A DNA stretch of 5,847 nt from Lachnospiraceae bacterium (GTDB lineage Bacteria > Bacillota_A > Clostridia > Lachnospirales > Lachnospiraceae). Positions 1 to 5,788 of the stretch are shown here, one piece after another. The position numbers and the translations under genes are program-made. The DNA is taken from contig JAFPAZ010000134.1 in the NCBI GenBank assembly GCA_017390645.1, positions 1-5,847 on the forward strand, written 5' to 3'. Numbering within the stretch: the stretch's first letter is position 1; each line of letters begins with the position of its first letter. The notes beneath the pieces are model-generated. The model ran no database searches. It was not told the origin of the DNA and saw nothing but the letters and a program-made list of their open reading frames with translations.

Positions 1-188
1 ACTCCATCCGTACCTGATACGAGTGTAGGCTCCTTCATACCACTGAAACTGTTAAGCGAAAATGCACCTGAGAATCCGCCTATATCTGTGCATACCTCAG
101 GTCTCATTGTTGACTGTACATGCTTCTTCATAAGCTCTACTGACTTATATCCTGCTTCAATATCAACTCCGGCATTTTTGTAATCCAT
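1..188 (-). CDS. purM: Phosphoribosylformylglycinamidine cyclo-ligase (AIR synthetase), N-terminal part, cut by window edge
   Basis: Only the first 62 codons are present and the rest lies left of position 1. The translation begins [20 protein letters not shown] and continues with an [10 protein letters not shown] segment. This is the characteristic PurM N-terminus: a [11 protein letters not shown] opening, then a D-I-G-G-F-(S/G)-G-x-F segment at about residues 35-43. PurM converts FGAM to AIR with ATP in the cytoplasm, the fifth step of de novo purine synthesis. AIR is the substrate of PurK, encoded just upstream. The ATG at 188 is chosen because a strong AAGGAGGA ribosome binding site (196-203) sits 7 nt before it. 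A 207-nt gap separates it from purE, so it may have its own promoter as well as read-through from the operon. Family assignment is firm; the catalytic part cannot be checked here. Confidence 0.93.
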   Translation of the reverse strand, partial: MDYKNAGVDIEAGYKSVELMKKHVQSTMRPEVCTDIGGFSGAFSLNSFSGMKEPTLVSGTDG

Positions 189-254
189 TTGATTATCCTC
201 CTTAAATTAACACGTTTCTTTGTAATCTTGTCCTACGCTTTCAAATTTCTTTTT

Positions 255-288
255 TTTTGCATCCACACATTATCATGTAGCTGCAAAA
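255..288 (-). repeat. Imperfect inverted repeat in the putative purM leader
   Basis: TTTTGCA (255-261) pairs with TGCAAAA (282-288). Inside lies a second small inverted repeat, ACAT (267-270) with ATGT (275-278), around a 4-base loop. Together they form a stem, an internal loop and a short stem. On the minus strand the structure is followed by a run of nine A (250-258), not T, so it is not an intrinsic terminator for purM-sense transcription. It could be a structured 5' leader element. I do not recognise it as a known riboswitch. Confidence 0.3.
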
Positions 289-290
289 CT

Positions 291-319
291 AATATACCAT
301 ACCTTTCTTATTTTTTCTA
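291..319 (-). promoter_or_regulatory. Candidate extended -10 promoter for purM
   Basis: On the minus strand there is TAGAAA (314-319, 4 of 6 to the -35 consensus), a 17-nt spacer, and TATATT (291-296, 5 of 6 to the -10 consensus). TATATT is preceded by TGG (297-299), which makes an extended -10. Transcription would start near 284 and give a leader of about 95 nt before the purM ATG. Such motifs arise easily in AT-rich DNA, so this is a suggestion only. It is the best promoter match I found in the purE-purM gap. Confidence 0.3.
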
Positions 320-326
320 TAAGAAA
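304..326. repeat. AT-rich inverted repeat overlapping the candidate purM promoter
   Basis: TTTCTTAT (304-311) and ATAAGAAA (319-326) are perfect 8-base inverted repeats with a 7-base centre. The repeat covers the candidate -35 box at 314-319 and part of its spacer, the place where an operator would sit. It could also be a weak RNA hairpin in read-through transcripts. It does not match the PurBox (CGAAC half-sites) of Bacillus PurR. A chance origin is possible given the AT content. Confidence 0.35.
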
Positions 327-368
327 ATACATTTTCCTATCTAAAATCCTATTTTAAATGATTCTCAC

Positions 369-386
369 CTTATTATCTCTAATAAG
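369..386 (-). repeat. Short hairpin just after purE
   Basis: CTTATTA (369-375) and TAATAAG (380-386) form a perfect 7-bp stem with a 4-base loop, starting 9 nt after the purE stop. The position suits a 3'-end hairpin. However, the stem has only one G-C pair, and the following minus-strand sequence (GTGAGAATC) has no T run. Efficient intrinsic termination is therefore unlikely, and read-through into purM is plausible. Confidence 0.3.
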
Positions 387-395
387 TTATTTCAT

Positions 396-908
396 TTACA
401 TTTGATCCAAATAGGCCTGATATTTGATATCTTCTAATTTCTTTGCTTTTACATCCACCATATCTTTTAAACTCTTTGCATAATCAGAAACCTTTCGGCT
501 TAATTCTTCATCATTGGTAGCCAAGATTTTGGCTGCTAATAGTCCTGCATTTAATGCCCCATTGATAGCAACGGTAGCCACCGGAATTCCTGGTGGCATC
601 TGAACGATGGAATACAAAGAATCTACCCCACCTAATGCTTTTGTCTGAACCGGAACACCAACCACTGGTAATGTTGTCATAGAAGCTACCATACCGGGTA
701 AGTGTGCAGCTCCACCTGCTCCAGCTATAATCACCTTTAATCCTCGTTCTTTTGCTGTTTTTGCATACTCTACCAGTTTGTCCGGTGTCCTATGAGCAGA
801 AACGATTGTCAGCTCATATTCAACTCCTAAATCATCTAACATCTTTGCAGCATTCGACATAACAGGAAGATCTGAATCACTTCCCATAATTATTCCAACT
901 TGTACCAT
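396..908 (-). CDS. purE: N5-carboxyaminoimidazole ribonucleotide mutase (class I PurE)
   Basis: PurE moves the carboxylate of N5-CAIR to carbon 4, making CAIR for PurC in de novo purine synthesis; the known enzymes are cytosolic octamers. The 170-residue length is normal for a complete class I enzyme. The family motifs are all present: GSDSD at 9-13 (phosphate and substrate loop), SAHRTP at 37-42 with the catalytic His39, and [11 protein letters not shown] at 63-73. They are followed by the conserved [20 protein letters not shown] region at 81-100 and [11 protein letters not shown] at 105-115. A PurK gene directly upstream supports class I chemistry (N5-CAIR mutase) rather than the class II AIR carboxylase, which works without PurK. 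The ATG at 908 has an AAGGAG-type site (916-921) ending just before the purK stop codon, with a 14-nt gap between the genes, so the two are very likely co-transcribed and translationally linked. Confidence 0.98.
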   Translation of the reverse strand: MVQVGIIMGSDSDLPVMSNAAKMLDDLGVEYELTIVSAHRTPDKLVEYAKTAKERGLKVIIAGAGGAAHLPGMVASMTTLPVVGVPVQTKALGGVDSLYSIVQMPPGIPVATVAINGALNAGLLAAKILATNDEELSRKVSDYAKSLKDMVDVKAKKLEDIKYQAYLDQM

Positions 909-922
909 ATTATTTCTCCTTT

Positions 923-2062
923 TTATTCTTCTTCTGAAAAATATATTTTTTCATATGCATAACGAACCTGTCTTAAAGCTTCTTCCAAGGTATCTGCCGA
1001 AGCTGTGATATGCCCCATTTTTCTTCCTACAGATACGGTTTCTTTTCCGTAAATATGTATTTTTACATCCGGCATTTGATATGCTTCATCAAGACCATGT
1101 AAGCAAGCCTTGCAATTCTTCGTACCGATGATATTTTTCATTACGGTAGGGCGAATGAGACCTGGATTTCCTAAAGGAAGTCCTAAAATTGCACGAATAT
1201 GCTGTTCGTACTGTGATGTATAGCACCCCTCTATGGTATAGTGACCGGAATTATGAGGTCTTGGGGCTAATTCGTTTACCAAAACCTCTCCGTCCTTTGT
1301 CACAAAAAGTTCAATACAGAGCATTCCATAGGCTTTAAATGCCTTGGTTGCTCTTTTGGCAATATCCATAGCCTTTTCCTTTGACTGTTCTGAAATCACT
1401 GCAGGTACTGTAGTTTCATCTAGTATACTGTTTACGTGAATGTTTTCAGCGATCGGAAAAACTTCTATATCGCCCTTGGTATTCTGACATACCAGGATGG
1501 ATACTTCTTTTTCGAAAGGCACAAATTTTTCTACCATCAACGGCAACGTTCCGGCACCTAAGGATTCATATGCAGTTATGATTTCCTCTTCTGAATGAAT
1601 CACTGCATTTCCCTTTCCATCATAACCTCCGGTACAGGTCTTTAAAATTAAGGGATATCCAAATCGTTCCGGGGCTTTTTTCAATTCATCTAAGTTTTTA
1701 ATCTCTTCAAATTCCGGAACCGGCAAATCATGTTTTTGCAGCCATAATTTTTGATTATATTTATTTTGGATATGAAGCAAAGTTTCGCTAGATGGATATA
1801 CTTTATATCCTTTTTCCTCCATCTTCTGCAATGCCTTTACATTAATGTGTTCAAATTCATAAGTTACCACATCTACTTTAGAAGCAAGTTCCAGCATGGC
1901 ATCCATATCATCAAACCCTGCAACAATATGCTCATCCGCAATACTGTCTGCGGGACATTTTGGTGTCGGATCTAAGATTACAAAATAATAATCCAGCCTT
2001 TTGGCATCTAAAATCATCATTTTTCCAAGCTGCCCTCCGCCAACAATTCCTATTTTCTTCAT
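923..2062 (-). CDS. purK: N5-carboxyaminoimidazole ribonucleotide synthase, ATP-grasp
   Basis: PurK uses ATP and bicarbonate to turn AIR into N5-CAIR, which PurE then rearranges. The 379 residues match the family length. The N-terminal pre-ATP-grasp fold starts with [12 protein letters not shown] (5-16), and TYEFEHINV follows at 67-75. The ATP-grasp domain shows KYNQKLWL (101-108), the nucleotide-binding segment [15 protein letters not shown] (138-152), [13 protein letters not shown] (177-189) and the metal/substrate stretch [15 protein letters not shown] (262-276). The C-terminal domain has [16 protein letters not shown] (336-351), the usual PurK ending. The start at 2062 is fixed by AGGAGG (2067-2072), which overlaps the TAG stop of the aminopeptidase-like gene, leaving an 8-nt gap and suggesting translational coupling. 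purK stands before purE here, the reverse of the familiar purEK order. No broken motif is visible. Confidence 0.98.
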   Translation of the reverse strand: MKKIGIVGGGQLGKMMILDAKRLDYYFVILDPTPKCPADSIADEHIVAGFDDMDAMLELASKVDVVTYEFEHINVKALQKMEEKGYKVYPSSETLLHIQNKYNQKLWLQKHDLPVPEFEEIKNLDELKKAPERFGYPLILKTCTGGYDGKGNAVIHSEEEIITAYESLGAGTLPLMVEKFVPFEKEVSILVCQNTKGDIEVFPIAENIHVNSILDETTVPAVISEQSKEKAMDIAKRATKAFKAYGMLCIELFVTKDGEVLVNELAPRPHNSGHYTIEGCYTSQYEQHIRAILGLPLGNPGLIRPTVMKNIIGTKNCKACLHGLDEAYQMPDVKIHIYGKETVSVGRKMGHITASADTLEEALRQVRYAYEKIYFSEEE

Positions 2063-2070
2063 GTTTCCTC

Positions 2071-4149
2071 CTATTTCGCCATAAATGGTTCATTTAACAT
2101 TTGTGTTCCTTCTAGCACAAAACGACCATCTTTCATAATATTTACGCAAGTTCCATCCTCATGTACCGATGTAATTTCACCAATTTCATCATATGGAATG
2201 GTAATGTCTGTATGAAGATTAAAATATGCTTTCTTTATATCCGTATGTCGTAGTTTTGAATAGGAATTTTCCTTTGCAGTCACTTCTTTTCCGTCCGGAT
2301 TAAAAATTCTGTTCTCCTCAGACATACTGTAACAAGTGTCTCCTACCGCAAAATGAGGTCCCATCTTTTCCACAATTAAAATCGGAAGCTTATATACAAT
2401 CTGATAACGGTTTGCCATGACATAGGCCGTGGTGTTAGTTCCAATGGCAAATTCTCCAATTGGAAGTGTTTCCCGGTTCATTAACAGATTTTCTTTGATA
2501 AACTTTTGATTTTCTTCTTTGGTATCAAAATTATCACAGTCATATTCTTTTATGACACCATCTTGAAACACCAATTTCAAATTCACAAATTTTAATTCAT
2601 TCAAGTATACTTCACTAACATTCAAAATCCCCTTGGTACCTTCCAACTTTGGAGAAGTAAACACCTCTCCCACCGGAATGTTTACATCTGCCAGACAGTT
2701 TTCAAAATTGGTATGCTTCTCTTTATCCGCAATTTCCTGCATAGACACCATAATATCTGTCTGGTTCCCATCTTTTCCTTTTACCTTAATGAATTTTGCT
2801 TCATTTAATTCCTGAATTAAAGTTTCCTGAATCTTTAAATACAACTCCTGATCTAGGGTATTGACTTTTATGGTTTCTTCAAAAATCTCTTCAAATTTTT
2901 CAGAAATCTCTGGTAGCGGAAAGGCAATGATGGTAAAGCTATACTCACTTCTTGGCATATATTCATTTACAATTCTTCCAACGGTAGAAGCAAGTTCTAC
3001 TGAAAGTTCCTGTTGTTTTGTGGATAGGACTGCATTTTCCTTTTTGTTTTTCGGCTCAAATGGTGCCTCACCAAAGGTTTCTACCACAGCTGGACCAGCA
3101 TTTCCTTTTGCCAATTCTTTGTTATTTTCATAGGTATTTTTTATTACATTTACCTTTCTATCCAAAAATGCCGAATCCAAAAAGAATGTTTCATCCATTC
3201 TATGGTCATATTCATATTGTTTATTCACACTGGTAGTAGTGTAACCATTCTTACGAATACCGGATTTATTGATTCTGCTTATGGCTGTGCGGTAAATCAC
3301 CGGTTCTAAATTAATTTCAGCAAACAACTCAATGGCTCGTTTTATCATTCTCTCAAATCCTAAATGAAAGCGTATATTTACTGTTTTCTTCTTTGATAGG
3401 TCGATTCCTGCAGCAACAAATCCTTTTTTATATCCTTCCACATAAGTAACTGCCATTTTATCAATAACATCAGCAGATACCTTATTCAAATATCCGGCAA
3501 TCCCAATTTCATTCTCAGAAATGTACTCCCCATATCGGAATAAATATCTTAAATCAGATAAATCAGAATTCATAATAATGTCTTTTGCAAAATCAAAACT
3601 CGGATTTATTTGTTCTTCCGTGCGTTTTGCCACTAAAACATCTGCGTAATCACTGTAAAAATAATAAATAGAATCCTTGATTCCTTCTAACGAAACCTCG
3701 TCTTCAAAGCGGTTATAAATCTCTATTAACAACTCACAATGTATGGTAATTTCATAGAGACGATTCTCATAGGCGTAGGGAATCAGGGAATAATTCTCTG
3801 CATAAAGAAAACTAAGAATCGTTCCAAATTCTTCTCCTAACTGCTCTACGCAGTATGCAGGATTGGCGTAACTGCATTCATACGCCTCTGGCACTAATTC
3901 TTTATACTCATTCTTATTCTGTTGTTTCAGTTCTCCAAAATCAGCTTGAAACCATTCCGGATTTTTTACTTTGTCCAGAATATTTTGAAGCTTAATAAAT
4001 AATTTCGCATTTTCCTTAAAATAAGAGCAAAACGGCTCCTTTATCTCATTTTCCTCCAACATGGAATGAATTCTTTCCATGGAAAGTTCATATCTTTCTA
4101 TAATCTCTTCATTTTCTTCCTTAATGAATACATCTTGTTTTCTACTCAT
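2071..4149 (-). CDS. M29-like metallo-aminopeptidase with long N-terminal extension
   Basis: The C-terminal part resembles M29 (AmpS/PepS/AmpT) aminopeptidases, which use two metal ions to release N-terminal amino acids from peptides in the cytoplasm. Likely metal ligands, in family order, are Glu495 in GEVFTSP, Glu566 in GEFAIGTN, His599 in PHFAVGD, and His646/Asp648 in HTD; Tyr607 may be the family tyrosine. The His599-to-His646 spacing is longer than in the classic enzymes as I remember them, pointing to a small insertion around 610-640. The protein has 692 residues against roughly 370-410 for classic M29 members. Residues about 240-390 could be the usual M29 N-domain (GFVAAGIDL, ETFGEAPFEP), and about 1-235 is extra, mainly helical and acidic, with no signal peptide. 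The start overlaps the HD gene by 8 nt. Its own site (AAAGGG, 11 nt away) is weak, so translation is probably coupled. Substrate is unknown; activity is inferred from motifs. Confidence 0.87.
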   Translation of the reverse strand: MSRKQDVFIKEENEEIIERYELSMERIHSMLEENEIKEPFCSYFKENAKLFIKLQNILDKVKNPEWFQADFGELKQQNKNEYKELVPEAYECSYANPAYCVEQLGEEFGTILSFLYAENYSLIPYAYENRLYEITIHCELLIEIYNRFEDEVSLEGIKDSIYYFYSDYADVLVAKRTEEQINPSFDFAKDIIMNSDLSDLRYLFRYGEYISENEIGIAGYLNKVSADVIDKMAVTYVEGYKKGFVAAGIDLSKKKTVNIRFHLGFERMIKRAIELFAEINLEPVIYRTAISRINKSGIRKNGYTTTSVNKQYEYDHRMDETFFLDSAFLDRKVNVIKNTYENNKELAKGNAGPAVVETFGEAPFEPKNKKENAVLSTKQQELSVELASTVGRIVNEYMPRSEYSFTIIAFPLPEISEKFEEIFEETIKVNTLDQELYLKIQETLIQELNEAKFIKVKGKDGNQTDIMVSMQEIADKEKHTNFENCLADVNIPVGEVFTSPKLEGTKGILNVSEVYLNELKFVNLKLVFQDGVIKEYDCDNFDTKEENQKFIKENLLMNRETLPIGEFAIGTNTTAYVMANRYQIVYKLPILIVEKMGPHFAVGDTCYSMSEENRIFNPDGKEVTAKENSYSKLRHTDIKKAYFNLHTDITIPYDEIGEITSVHEDGTCVNIMKDGRFVLEGTQMLNEPFMAK

Positions 4150-4732
4150 CGATTAAATTACCCTTTTCTACATTAAAATTAATGATTTGATCTATCAATT
4201 CTCCAAATTCCTTGGAAGCTTCACCTACATTTTTATTACGGTTATGAACCTGGGATTTCTTTACACCATGTTCCCTCCAAGCCCTGCCATCTGTTAAATG
4301 GTTTAAGATAATAGGTTGAAGTCTGTCAAGGGCATTAGCAAATTTTGATTCCGGTGTTTCTTTTTCCTCAAACTCATCCCACAATGCCCGAACTTTTTTT
4401 CCCTGTTCTTCTGGCAATATGTTAAAAATTCTTTCTGCAGCTTTCACTTCTCTTTCCCGTTTCGATAAGTTTCCGGTTTCATCATAAGCATAAGTATCTC
4501 CTGCATCAACTTCCACTGCATCATGAATCAGTACCATGAACATGGTTTTTAATACATCAATTTCCTGATTGGAATGCTCACTTAAAAGCATACACATTAA
4601 AGCTAAATGCCAGGAATGCTCTGCATCATTTTCGTGTTTGCTTCCATCTGCAATATAGGTTTGCCTGTTTATACTTTTTAATTTATCCAATTCATATACA
4701 AATTCTAATTGTTTTTTTAATCTTTCATCCAT
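4142..4732 (-). CDS. HD-domain phosphohydrolase, YfbR/HDDC2-like (possible 5'-nucleotidase)
   Basis: This 196-residue soluble protein has the HD-domain metal site. His39 lies in ENDAEHSWH (34-42), His70-Asp71 in LIHDAVEVDAGDTYAYD (68-84) and Asp136 in ANALDRLQP (132-140). Glu74 and Asp79 stand where the YfbR family places catalytic or substrate residues, and Arg23 in NRQTY may match its phosphate-binding arginine. E. coli YfbR dephosphorylates deoxynucleoside monophosphates. A nucleotide substrate would suit the neighbouring purine genes but is inference, since HD hydrolases act on many phosphate esters. The start at 4732 is supported by GAGGA (4740-4744) 7 nt upstream. The end overlaps the M29-like start by 8 nt. 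The 54 nt between this start and the stop of the preceding membrane-protein gene hold no terminator and no clear promoter, so it probably belongs to the same transcript. Confidence 0.87.
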   Translation of the reverse strand: MDERLKKQLEFVYELDKLKSINRQTYIADGSKHENDAEHSWHLALMCMLLSEHSNQEIDVLKTMFMVLIHDAVEVDAGDTYAYDETGNLSKREREVKAAERIFNILPEEQGKKVRALWDEFEEKETPESKFANALDRLQPIILNHLTDGRAWREHGVKKSQVHNRNKNVGEASKEFGELIDQIINFNVEKGNLIDE

Positions 4733-4786
4733 TTTCGATTCCTCGTTCCAAATAGTTCCCGTTACCGACTAAACACCATCATTCTA

Positions 4787-5101
4787 CTACAATCCTGATG
4801 CAAACAAAAAAACATCAAACAATATCATCAATGTATTTATTACCAATGAAATATACTTTAATTTAGGCAAGGTATCTTCATCTTTTAATGTTTCTACCGT
4901 TAATATAAATCCACACAAAGACAACGTAAAAGATAAAAATCCCAAAGCCCCCATGAAACGTCCATTAAAATTCTTATCCATTACTCCGGCAATCACAGCT
5001 CCTATGATTGCCACTAAACTTAATGTTCCAAAAATAATGGACGCTTTTGCCTCTTTCGATTGCACCTTAGCAGTAAAATTATATGCATTTTTATTTCTCA
5101 T
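4787..5101 (-). CDS. Small three-span membrane protein, DUF6142-like
   Basis: The function is unknown. With the start chosen here the protein has 104 residues. A polar, basic N-terminus of about 20 residues is followed by three predicted membrane spans, at about 22-41, 50-70 and 82-103. A polar loop (KDEDTLPK, 73-80) lies between the second and third. It resembles the DUF6142 proteins I recall from Lachnospiraceae, an assignment from memory. The frame is open further upstream to an ATG at 5122, but that codon has no ribosome binding site. The ATG at 5101 has AAGGA (5108-5112) 6 nt before it and overlaps the VanZ-like stop as ATGA, so it is the better start. Two consecutive TAG codons end the gene. 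It is probably co-translated with the VanZ-like gene. Confidence 0.75.
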   Translation of the reverse strand: MRNKNAYNFTAKVQSKEAKASIIFGTLSLVAIIGAVIAGVMDKNFNGRFMGALGFLSFTLSLCGFILTVETLKDEDTLPKLKYISLVINTLMILFDVFLFASGL

Positions 5102-5553
5102 GACTTTTCCTTCTTCCCACATTTAAAATACATCGCCAAAAGATAAATCAAATATCCGATAAAACCGCCCAATGTATTCAAAAGCAAATCATCCACATCA
5201 AATACACCTATCCGTAAGATTAACTGAATTATTTCTATGGTCAGGCTAAATAAAAAGACAAAAATAACGCAAAGAAAAGAGAATGTCTTTTTCCGTTGCA
5301 CGACCGGTATCATAAATCCCAAAGGTACGAATCCAATCACATTTCCAAGCAGATTTAACAAAATTTCCTTTGTACTAAAGTATTTTGCCCCATTTAGAAA
5401 ACGTTGAATTTCCTGAAACAATACCAGATTATATCTATAATATGTATATTCTTTCCGTTCGCTCAGAAGCAAAAAATAAACTAATATTACAAAGTAAATC
5501 CAAAAGAAACAGCGAAGTAAATGAAATTTTGCCATTTTTGTGTCTTTAGTCAA
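5098..5553 (-). CDS. VanZ-like family membrane protein
   Basis: An integral membrane protein of 151 residues from the chosen TTG start. Four hydrophobic segments lie at about 10-31, 66-85, 91-112 and 122-142. The VanZ-like signature is clear: NLLGNVIGFVPLGF (67-80), then SLTIEIIQL (103-111), then the acidic FDVDDLLLNTLGGFIGY (118-134), with conserved-type Asn67, Asn71, Glu107, Asp121, Asp122 and Asn126. VanZ of the vanA cluster gives low-level teicoplanin resistance. Most chromosomal relatives have no proven role, and no van genes are nearby, so resistance should not be assumed. The frame extends to a GTG at 5562, but the GAGGTG containing that codon is itself the best ribosome binding site, 6 nt before TTG at 5553. 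The next ATG (5535) is too far from it. A terminator lies upstream, so this gene probably begins the unit running to purE, although I see no convincing promoter. Confidence 0.88.
   Translation of the reverse strand: MTKDTKMAKFHLLRCFFWIYFVILVYFLLLSERKEYTYYRYNLVLFQEIQRFLNGAKYFSTKEILLNLLGNVIGFVPLGFMIPVVQRKKTFSFLCVIFVFLFSLTIEIIQLILRIGVFDVDDLLLNTLGGFIGYLIYLLAMYFKCGKKEKS
5108..5112 (-). promoter_or_regulatory. Ribosome binding site deciding the DUF6142-like start
   Basis: AAGGA on the minus strand lies 6 nt before the ATG at 5101, inside the end of the VanZ-like gene. No such motif precedes the in-frame ATG at 5122. This favours the shorter protein and an ATGA stop/start overlap. Confidence 0.65.
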
Positions 5554-5559
5554 AATTTT

Positions 5560-5565
5560 CACCTC
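5560..5565 (-). promoter_or_regulatory. Ribosome binding site deciding the VanZ-like start
   Basis: GAGGTG followed by A matches the anti-Shine-Dalgarno complement (AGGTGA) and lies 6 nt before an in-frame TTG at 5553. The GTG at 5560-5562 would be the alternative start codon but has no comparable site of its own. The two choices differ by three residues. Confidence 0.5.
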
Positions 5566-5591
5566 ACATTAAATCATTTTAGAATGAACTC

Positions 5592-5623
5592 GAAAAGGGA
5601 GACTCTTTTGAGTTTCCCTTTTT
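5592..5623 (-). terminator. Intrinsic terminator after the 49-residue membrane protein gene
   Basis: A stem of 13 positions (5593-5605 with 5610-5622) closes a 4-base loop. It has GGG/CCC and CTC/GAG blocks flanked by AAAA/TTTT. On the minus strand the 3' arm ends CCCTTTTC, giving a short U run, and the hairpin begins 5 nt after the TAG of the small upstream gene. Position 5601/5614 is a C-A mismatch in minus-strand RNA but a G-U wobble in plus-strand RNA, where the hairpin also ends in a run of T. It may therefore work in both directions. I see no plus-strand gene that needs it, so the minus-strand role is preferred. Confidence 0.75.
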
Positions 5624-5627
5624 AATC

Positions 5628-5777
5628 CTAAAACATTACGTCTTTTTTAGCTTTTATTAACTTCCCACCATTAATAATAGAGATAATTCCAAATCCTATT
5701 CCCATCACAATCAGTCCAACACCAATTACAATATTCCATGCACCACTGGATTTCATCACTTTATGCACTCTTTCCAT
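5628..5777 (-). CDS. 49-residue single-span membrane protein, unknown function
   Basis: The small protein reads MERVHKVMKSSGAWNIVIGV at residues 1-20, continues as a glycine-rich hydrophobic stretch to about residue 35, and ends in a lysine-rich tail (GGKLIKAKKDVMF). The layout is a short basic amphipathic start, one membrane span at about 14-35, and a basic C-terminus. It is credible as a gene for three reasons: AGGAGG (5785-5790) stands 7 nt before the ATG, the site overlaps the stop codon of the preceding gene, and a terminator hairpin follows its stop by 5 nt. Similar short proteins with a K-S-S/T-x-x-W-N-I-V opening are familiar to me from Clostridia, but I know no function. A regulatory or scaffold role in the membrane would be guesswork. 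Confidence 0.75.
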   Translation of the reverse strand: MERVHKVMKSSGAWNIVIGVGLIVMGIGFGIISIINGGKLIKAKKDVMF

Positions 5778-5788
5778 AAAACTACCTC

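Noticed and set aside
246..261. T run (nine T at 250-258) as an intrinsic terminator
   Set aside because: The run is T on the plus strand and comes before, not after, the TTTTGCA/TGCAAAA hairpin in that direction. On the minus strand it is a run of A. Neither orientation fits an intrinsic terminator.
189..395. Purine riboswitch or PurR PurBox upstream of purM
   Set aside because: I could not find the conserved purine riboswitch loop and junction sequences, nor paired CGAAC-type half-sites. The inverted repeats present are different.
1751..1975. Plus-strand open frame of 74 residues
   Set aside because: It lies entirely inside purK on the opposite strand, has no ribosome binding site and no recognisable protein. 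It is a shadow frame.
2633..3236. Three overlapping plus-strand open frames (2633-2815, 2861-3133, 3018-3236)
   Set aside because: All lie inside the conserved M29-like gene on the opposite strand, with low-complexity Ser/Phe-rich translations typical of antisense reading.
4733..4786. Promoter for the HD gene (TAGAAT at about 4781-4786)
   Set aside because: The -10-like hexamer has no acceptable -35 at 16-18 nt and begins with the second of two consecutive TAG codons ending the upstream gene. It is not better than chance in AT-rich DNA.
5098..5553. Glycopeptide resistance locus, because of the VanZ-like gene
   Set aside because: No vanR, vanS, vanH, vanA, vanX or vanY-like gene is present, and VanZ-like proteins are common in Firmicutes chromosomes without a resistance role.
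5566..5591. Promoter for the VanZ-like gene (TAAAAT at 5576-5581)
   Set aside because: The matching -35 is poor, and the transcript start would fall almost on the ribosome binding site. I cannot support it, although a promoter somewhere near is expected after the terminator.
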